Part shown: piece by piece, positions 58,330 through 64,000 of the stretch
Layout: each line of letters opens with the position of its first letter
Position numbering within the stretch: position 1 is the stretch's first letter
DNA from: Siphonodentalium dalli
Taxonomy: Eukaryota > Mollusca > Scaphopoda > Gadilida > Siphonodentaliidae
DNA: 64,000 bases
Reading direction: 5' to 3'
Assembly: GCA_032622095.1 (NCBI GenBank)
Contig: CP136068.1
Coordinates: forward strand, 124,623,989-124,687,988
Translations under genes and position numbers: made by a program
The notes under the pieces: model-generated
What the model was told of the DNA's origin: nothing
Seen by the model: the letters and a program-made list of their open reading frames with translations, nothing else
Databases searched by the model: none

Positions 58330-61300
58330 CTGAAATGAAAAAGCATACATTGCAATGTTTTGTTAAGGCCAAAAATAAAAAACATGTTTGTTTCCGATTA
58401 GTTGGCTGAAAAATTCCAGGTAGGTAGATAAGCCTTTTTTTAATTTTTTTATGTGAGCACTAGTGTTCAAGTTATGACATGAACAGACATTGGACGGACG
58501 TACACACAGACAGACGCATGGATGGACAGGTGCAAAACAGTATACCCCCCCTTTTTTTTTAAAGTGGGTATACAAAGATATTCCGGGTCGGCCCAATTTC
58601 AGCAGGTCAGTTGGCAACCGGAAACAGAAATGTTTTTTATATTGATATTAACCATTTCTGATTCAGTTACAAAATTAAACATTGGAATGGTCTATTATTC
58701 ATCTGGAGGGGTTTTCAGGAAAAATAAGCAGTCAGCAGATAATACAAGTACAGAAGGAGTCCTATGTTGAACTTATTATCTAAACATTTCCTAAGGGATA
58801 ACTACTCATCAATGAGTATTTAGTAGAGAAAGGGTTAACCATTGGTTGGTGAGTTTTAATAATATTAGTAAAGAAATCAAATGATATCATATCATTTGTT
58901 CAGATTATAAAAAGTTTTGTTCACGCAAAGTCAATTTCCAGTTTCTCAGGCCCGCGTGATTAGTCCCAGAGACCCCGTGCATGCAACCTTATTTATTTGC
59001 GTTCAATCTGTCTGGGGAAGTTTTAGTCAGTTGAAAATAATTGCAACACATTTTTTATACAAACATCTGCAGAATTGATATAGAAGAGACCCGTTTCCCA
59101 GTTCAGATTTCCTATTCATAACTGTAATGGGGAACTATGTTCAAACATTTGTTAAGCACATGATGGATAGCGACTGCAATCTCAGTAAAAATATGTCGGT
59201 CACTCGATTTGATGATTTTTTACAATAATATATCACAAGTAATCTATCTGCTAATTTTGTACAGACATCTGATCGGGAATTGTTCAAGGGGAAACTGAAA
59301 TTAGACCAGGAGCTTGCCAATTGCTTAGTTGGCGTGTGCCCTAAAAATAATTAATAAAATATCAAGATGAGCGAGCTCCATGTTTTTCAAAATGTTTTGG
59401 CCTCAGAAACAGGAAATTTACTTTGCGTGGCCTTTAAGGGGTACTGTACACTAAATCCAGCAATTCATGGGACCATTTTCTTTTATACTCAACACAATAT
59501 ATGCAATAAATGAATCAATTTGAACCATGGATTAGTGCAAAATGCACTCATGTGCTCTATATGACTCCAGCCATAAATTCATTTTCATTATAATTACCAT
59601 GTTGTTTGCATCGTTCATAGAACACATGAGTGTATTTTGCACTAATCCATGGCTCAAATTCATTCATTTGTTGCATATATTCTGTTGAGTATAAAAGGAG
59701 ATGGTCCCATAAATGGCCGGATTTAGTGTACAGTACCCCTTTAAATTAATTGCATTCAATGTTGTTTTTCTCCAAAGTAATTTGTACGACCTTATTGTTA
59801 AATTAATTAACTTGATCCTGTATTCCATGTCTTTTTTAAAGCCGGATTTCAGATAACAGAGTAGCAGTGGTACCATATTCATTGATTGATTAATACTCAA
59901 TAACACAACAAAGTACAAAATTAGAGTGTACAGTACCCCTTTAAGGTCGTCTGCTGAATTTATTTTTATCAGAACATTTCCAAAGTGAAGTACTCATCAG
60001 CGAGTATCCAGTCATCATAGGGTTAAATCCGATTAGTTTGTCCAGATAGAAGATGACATCATGAGAAGATGAGAGTCTTGAACACTTTTTTTTATGTCAG
60101 TCTAGTATATTATTGATATCTTCATCACTTATGTTAACTGTTTTGGTAAAATACATAAATTACAATTTCTGTAATGTAAATAATAGTTTTTGGGGTACCC
60201 CTGTTTTCAGATGGGAATATTCTGATATAAATTGAGGGACATAATTTTTTTAAAACCTGTAACATGTATCTAGAGCTCTGGATATATCCCTGTACCAACC
60301 TGTAATGTGTACTGGAGAATTTTAGATGGACCCAAGCCAACTCGGAATCCTTCCATCGCAGACATGAAAGCTTGGACAACATGTGGAGATGTTTCGAATA
60401 TGTTCGGCCACACATAGTTCATTAGATGCACAAGAGAGTCCTCACATCCGAAACCATAAACACCCAGGGCTAAATGCCCTATTGATGACATAGATGTTTG
60501 TCGATGAACTAGATCTCTGAAAAAGATATAAGGAATAAGAAACTTTATGATGATGATGTGAATCAAATAGGTCTCTATCCACCATATTAAAAAGTGATTT
60601 AGTGAAAGAAAGGTGAATAAAAGGCCGCTACTCGCTCACTGCCCGAACTGCCAAGGAAAAACATTATATGACTTTTTTTCGGCAAATTTGATACTGTGCT
60701 TGGAATTATTGAGTGCATTATGGTACCGTACTGACCCGCGTTTAGGCCCAGGGGGCCTTTGTTTTATTTGAGCTCAAAAATCCAAGTGGGCTTAAACTCG
60801 GATATGGCCCTTTGCAAACCAAAAATCCTAAGAAATCGGGACAGTAAAAATGATGAAAGCCGATCTAACGCCGATTATTTTTGAATTTTTTCAATTAAAT
60901 GTGAATATTAAAATATTATAATAACACTTTAAGTCTTGTAGTTTTATTGGACAACATTCCCATGTTGAAATGACACTATTATGTAAGTAGTCTTGACTGA
61001 CAGCCGTCTTGTTCCCAAAGTGTGTGCTTGGAGTCAGGAATGCCCTGGTTATTATGTAAGCGGCAGTGTGGGTTATCTATAGTCTGACTATAGTTTATAT
61101 CAATGTTCAGATTTAATCCGATTATGAAAACAATAAGCCCGGCGCTTTATTCGTGATCCATTGTCTACATAGAGGATGTTACAATGGCGACTAATTGCAT
61201 GTTTAACAAAAGCCAGTGAGTGTAATTATTTAACAGCACTGACAAGGCAGTTGTATTTCTACTAAAACGGCATTCTGAACTCCTCGACCTGTGACCTCTG

Positions 61301-63396
61301 GGGGCAAACGATGACGGAATCTGACGAGGTTTGCCGAATGCTAACACGTATAAAAACAACGTATACAAAAGCACGTGTTTGAATATTTTGGTTTCGAGTG
61401 AATAAAGTTGACGCAGTTTGGAAGACATTTTTGTTAATTGACAAGTTCCCCCTTCTGCTCCATTATGATACCCACTGTGTGTTTACATAACCAAGAGGCC
61501 AGTTCTTTGTGTTTGGCCACATGTAGGAACACACAGGTCTTCGTTGTCACTGAACACGAAAAATATGTTTTTACAGTACCGGTACTGTAGTTGGAACAGG
61601 TGCGCTGTGATTAAACTTAAAAGTATTTCACGCGCATAGCCGCACATGGCTTTTAAAGCTATACGCTGTTAGCAAGTGGGTTCTATTGTATTTTATGTCT
61701 GTTAAACGTTTGGTTTCCGCAGGGAAGTATAATTGAATAAAGAAATGTGAATTTAAGATTCACTTTATTTTATTTCATTTAATATTATCACTTACCTACG
61801 AATTATAACTTTCCATTTTTCGTGGCATTCTCGCCGTCACCGATCGTTTGTGAATATACTTCTTGGAATTATTTATTTGGGGAGTATCATTAGCAAATAC
61901 TTACTTACCACTGCTGAAATTGAACAAAATTTGGGGTGGGCTTAAAGGTACGGTTGGCCTTGGCGGTGGGTATCCTGTGAAAATATTTCCACCCGTCAAA
62001 AACCGCCACAAACAGAAAGAACAACAAAATGTAGACAGACTTTGTCCGTATACAAATAAGAAATATCGCATAAACAGTATGTTATTGTCATATATTTGAC
62101 CATTGTTATGTAAACAAAAGCATAAAAAGTTACTTTTCTGGTGTTTGTTTATATTATGATGGCAAACATAAAGAGCGTTCTTTGTTGGTGAATTCCTGAT
62201 ATGGAACGAATAAAGAGCGTTTATGCCATTTGTGTGCGATTAGCCAGCAGCATTGTGCTGTCTTCTGTAACAAAATCAGGCACTTGCTTATGTAAAATAT
62301 AGTAAATCTTTATGATAACATGCTGTTTACGCGATGGTCATGGTATATATGAACGAAACTGTATGCGTTTTAATGTTTTTCTGTGTACGGTGATTGGAAC
62401 AAATATGAATATTTTCGACAATTAAGGCCGCACGTGCCTTTAAACACGAATATACCCCTGTGCATGGAATTTGGCCAAAATATATGGGTGGGCTTAAACA
62501 CGGGCATGGGCTTTGAACCGGGTCAGTACGGTAATAAACTAATATGGATAACTAAATCGACTCTAGATGAAATTCCATTGTTGTGTAACATGATGATATG
62601 TGGACCTGCGAATCAGAGTGTATCTTTAAGGTTCATAACTTCTAATTTACCAATATATTATTTTGATATTGAATGCAAGGCTTAAAATAGTGTCTCTGTC
62701 ATTTGCAGAAGGAGGTCCCCAGAGGGTAAATTTAGTGATGCTACCCCACACATCGGGCTAGCATCACTAAATTCACCCTCTGTGGACCTCATTCTGCTTA
62801 GGCCTCATCTTCTGAGAAGTTTCTATCCCCTAATTTGTAGAACAAAAAATGCATAATCGAGGTGACCAATGGGTGAACATCACCAACTTCAGCTGGAAAA
62901 CTTCAATCTGATCCAAGGTCTCACATAGCAGTTGAGGCCTTAGCAGAATGAGGTCCCCAGAGGGTGAATTTGGTGATGCTAGCCCACTGTGCAGGATAGC
63001 AGCACTAAATTCACCCTCTGGGGACCTCATTCTGCAAATGACAGACACACTATTTCAAGGATTGACTGAATGACACTATTGATATCCATTCAATATTGTG
63101 GCGCAGTGTTATTGGGAGCTTACCTATCCATGAGAGCATCTTCAAGAAGTGGAGTGACGGCATACACATAATCCTTGCTCATTTCACCAATATATTCAAA
63201 CATGAATGATAAAGATTTGAGAACACCATTCTGCACATTCAGTTCGGGCACTCGGTACTCATTCATCAAAGCTGGTAGAACAGTGAATGGTGAACATGTC
63301 TCTGCAACGATCGCTATAGCAACTGTCGTACACACACGATTCTGTCGTTCCTGAACTTTGAGATTGTTGAGAAGTGTAGCCAATACATCATGAGGA
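58171..63396 (-). CDS. SF3B1: Splicing factor 3B subunit 1, C-terminal end (3 exons; 5' part outside window)
   Basis: HEAT-repeat scaffold of the SF3b complex in U2 snRNP, which clamps the branch-site helix. Three exons (63124-63396, 60300-60516, 58171-58329) join in phase to give 215 complete codons and a stop. Seen: HEAT sequence including [32 protein letters not shown] and [16 protein letters not shown], then [28 protein letters not shown] and the terminal RYELDYML. The first exon is nearly identical to remembered vertebrate SF3B1. The last two are more diverged than expected for so conserved a protein, so a diverged paralogue cannot be excluded. Upstream exons lie beyond 64000. Confidence 0.94.
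58648..58838. mobile_element. Family D TTAA MITE
   Basis: TTAACCATTTCTGATTCAGT to TAGTAGAGAAAGGGTTAA, with ATTGGAATGGTCTATTATTC and ACATTTCCTAAGGGATAACT. Confidence 0.82.
58839..59433. other. SF3B1 intron stretch, no gene
   Basis: No exon or repeat recognised, apart from GCCAATTGCTTAGTTGGCGT...AGAAACAGGAAATTTACTTT (59320-59430), which resembles 25730-25860 and is probably another dispersed repeat. Confidence 0.45.
59434..59744. mobile_element. TTAA MITE, palindromic, AGGGGTACTGTACACT ends
   Basis: TTAAGGGGTACTGTACACTA to GTGTACAGTACCCCTTTAA. The arms with AAATTGATTC/GAACCATGG-type text pair through a centre near 59590. TTAA at both ends. The same terminal motif ends a second, partial copy at 59944. 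Confidence 0.85.
59745..60026. mobile_element. Partial MITEs of two TTAA families
   Basis: Up to 59944 (GTGTACAGTACCCCTTTAA) is the right part of a 59434-type element; 59945-60026 is a family D fragment ending ATCATAGGGTTAA. Confidence 0.6.
60300..60516 (-). CDS. SF3B1: SF3B1 penultimate exon
   Basis: Two AGs lie side by side at the acceptor (CTTTTTCAGAG). Only the first restores the frame and gives [10 protein letters not shown]. Ends TACAG|GTTGGT. Encodes [20 protein letters not shown] and [20 protein letters not shown]. Several positions differ from the vertebrate protein ([22 protein letters not shown]). Confidence 0.94.
60724..62533. mobile_element. Non-autonomous transposon with TACCGTACTGACCCG termini (copy 2, inverted)
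   Basis: TA-flanked; TACCGTACTGACCCGCGTTT to CCGGGTCAGTACGGTA. Aligns by eye with the reverse complement of 23823-25223 (shared ACCGATCGTTTGTGAATAT, AAGTGGGTT and GGTGGGCTTAAA). It carries a 498-bp TTAA insertion at 61942-62443 that copy 1 lacks. Confidence 0.87.
61946..62439. mobile_element. TTAA element (AGGYACG ends) inserted in the 60724 transposon
   Basis: Left TTAA then AGGTACGGTTGGCCTTGG; right CAATTAAGGCCGCACGTGCC then TTTAA. Copy 1 of the host transposon (near 23912) shows the unoccupied site GTGGGCTTAAACACGAATAT in reverse complement, so the insertion and its TTAA duplication can be read directly. No coding sequence. Confidence 0.88.
62676..63064. mobile_element. Family B MITE, full length with spacer
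   Basis: CAAGGCTTAAAATAGTGTCT to CACACTATTTCAAGGATTG. Flanks ATTGAATG and ACTGAATG differ at one base. Palindromes about 62703-62800 and 62942-63040; an intact spacer with CAACTTCAGCTGGAAAACTT and GGTCTCACATAGCAGTTGAG. Confidence 0.88.
63124..63396 (-). CDS. SF3B1: SF3B1 HEAT-repeat exon
   Basis: Starts on the third base of a codon after acceptor CATTTTCAG and reads [11 protein letters not shown]...; ends ATGGATAG|GTAAGC, the AG completing Arg with the next exon. Ninety codons plus split bases. Very high similarity to metazoan SF3B1 as remembered. Confidence 0.96.
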
Positions 63397-63820
63397 CTGA
63401 AAATGAAAAGATATTATTGAGAATATTATTCCCCTATTGACTGACTGACTGGAAGAGCGGGAACTATTTTCACCGAGGTGGTGTCGTTTGAAAAGCAAGC
63501 AGGATTATTGACTGAGGTGGAGATCAGAAGACACCATCGAGTGAATATAGCTCTCGCTATTCTACCACAAGGTGTTTTATTATACATGACACAATTCTTG
63601 CCTCACGTCAACCGGGATGTCAGCAGGCGGATAAAAGGCTATTGCCCGGGCGATAATACGCATGCTGGGCAATGGTCAAAACTACTGTCTGACATGTGAT
63701 CACGCTTCGTCCAATCAAAAGACAGTATGACCCTCTGTGAACCCTAAACATATAATAAAATCAAATATTGTACTTCATGGGACTTATCTGCCCGACAAGA
63801 AGCTATCATTCTAACTCTAT
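63397..63820. other. SF3B1 intron stretch, no exon recognised
   Basis: Sequence upstream of the HEAT exon acceptor. A weak inverted pair lies around GGAAGAGCGGGAACTATTTT near 63450 and CTATTCTACCACAAGG near 63555. No coding similarity on the minus strand. Confidence 0.5.
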
Positions 63821-63823
63821 CAT

Positions 63824-64000
63824 TTAACCCTTTCATGATGGGATCTGCGCTAGTGCAGCATTAATGATCCTGTGCCAGTGCATTCTGTTATATATATGTG
63901 AGTGTCCCATAGGGAGCCTTGCATATATTAGAGAATGCACTAGCTTACAAGGTTATGATAAATGTTGGTAAGTCAAATGTATTCTCTTATATATGCAATG
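63824..64000. mobile_element. CATGATGGGATC-type TTAA MITE, cut by window end
   Basis: TTAACCCTTTCATGATGGGA followed by CCTGTGCCAGTGCATTCTGT and a hairpin with CTCCC/GGGAG-like apical stem (about 63876-63944). A second hairpin begins at about 63977. Confidence 0.75.

Overview
This window is animal nuclear DNA. It carries parts of two large, intron-rich genes, both on the minus strand, in AT-rich DNA crowded with short DNA transposons. The organism is most likely a marine invertebrate, probably a bivalve mollusc. That guess rests on pearl-like elements (about 164-bp core repeats ending in a CA/CGGA microsatellite), diffuse repeats ending in ACGGACGG-type tracts, and the lack of vertebrate repeat types. 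I cannot name a species.

Gene 1 (minus strand, start codon at 45715, running off the left edge at about 2703) is a SORL1-type sorting receptor. Eleven exons with consensus splice sites join in one open frame of 633 codons. They cover the signal peptide, the propeptide and most of the VPS10 beta-propeller. A 30-nt microexon lies inside the domain. The C-terminal half (rest of VPS10, LDL-receptor-like and fibronectin modules, membrane anchor, tail) lies outside the window. Gene 2 (minus strand, stop codon at 58171, running off the right edge) is the 3' end of SF3B1, the HEAT-repeat scaffold of the U2 snRNP: three exons and 215 complete codons. The two genes are tandem, 12.5 kb apart, and nothing links their functions.

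Most of the rest is repeats. (1) Families at TTAA targets (piggyBac-like MITEs), many starting CCCTTT after the TTAA. Several unrelated-ended families carry the same palindromic hairpin cassette. (2) hAT-like elements with 8-bp duplications, including family B (two ~90-bp palindromes) and elements at 1223, 7551, 44544 and 53354. (3) TA-flanked palindromes (family C), and a GC-rich pair with 22-bp internal repeats (34673 and 45014). (4) A decayed pogo/Tigger-type transposon (8574-10986) with a spliced DDD transposase pseudogene, and two probable non-autonomous relatives (23823 and 60724). (5) A 5'-truncated L1/Tx1-like LINE (39069-42040) in SORL1 intron 1. (6) Pearl-like arrays. (7) A 2.8-kb satellite of 49-bp monomers starting about 0.7 kb upstream of the SORL1 start codon.

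Several repeats sit within tens of bases of SORL1 splice sites. A 52-bp tandem array has copied the exon-3 acceptor five times, a 72-bp-period minisatellite abuts the exon-10 acceptor, and MITEs end 6 to 35 bp from donors. No tRNA, rRNA or CRISPR array was recognised. Exon coordinates were read by eye from splice consensus, phase and similarity to remembered family sequences; no alignment was run.
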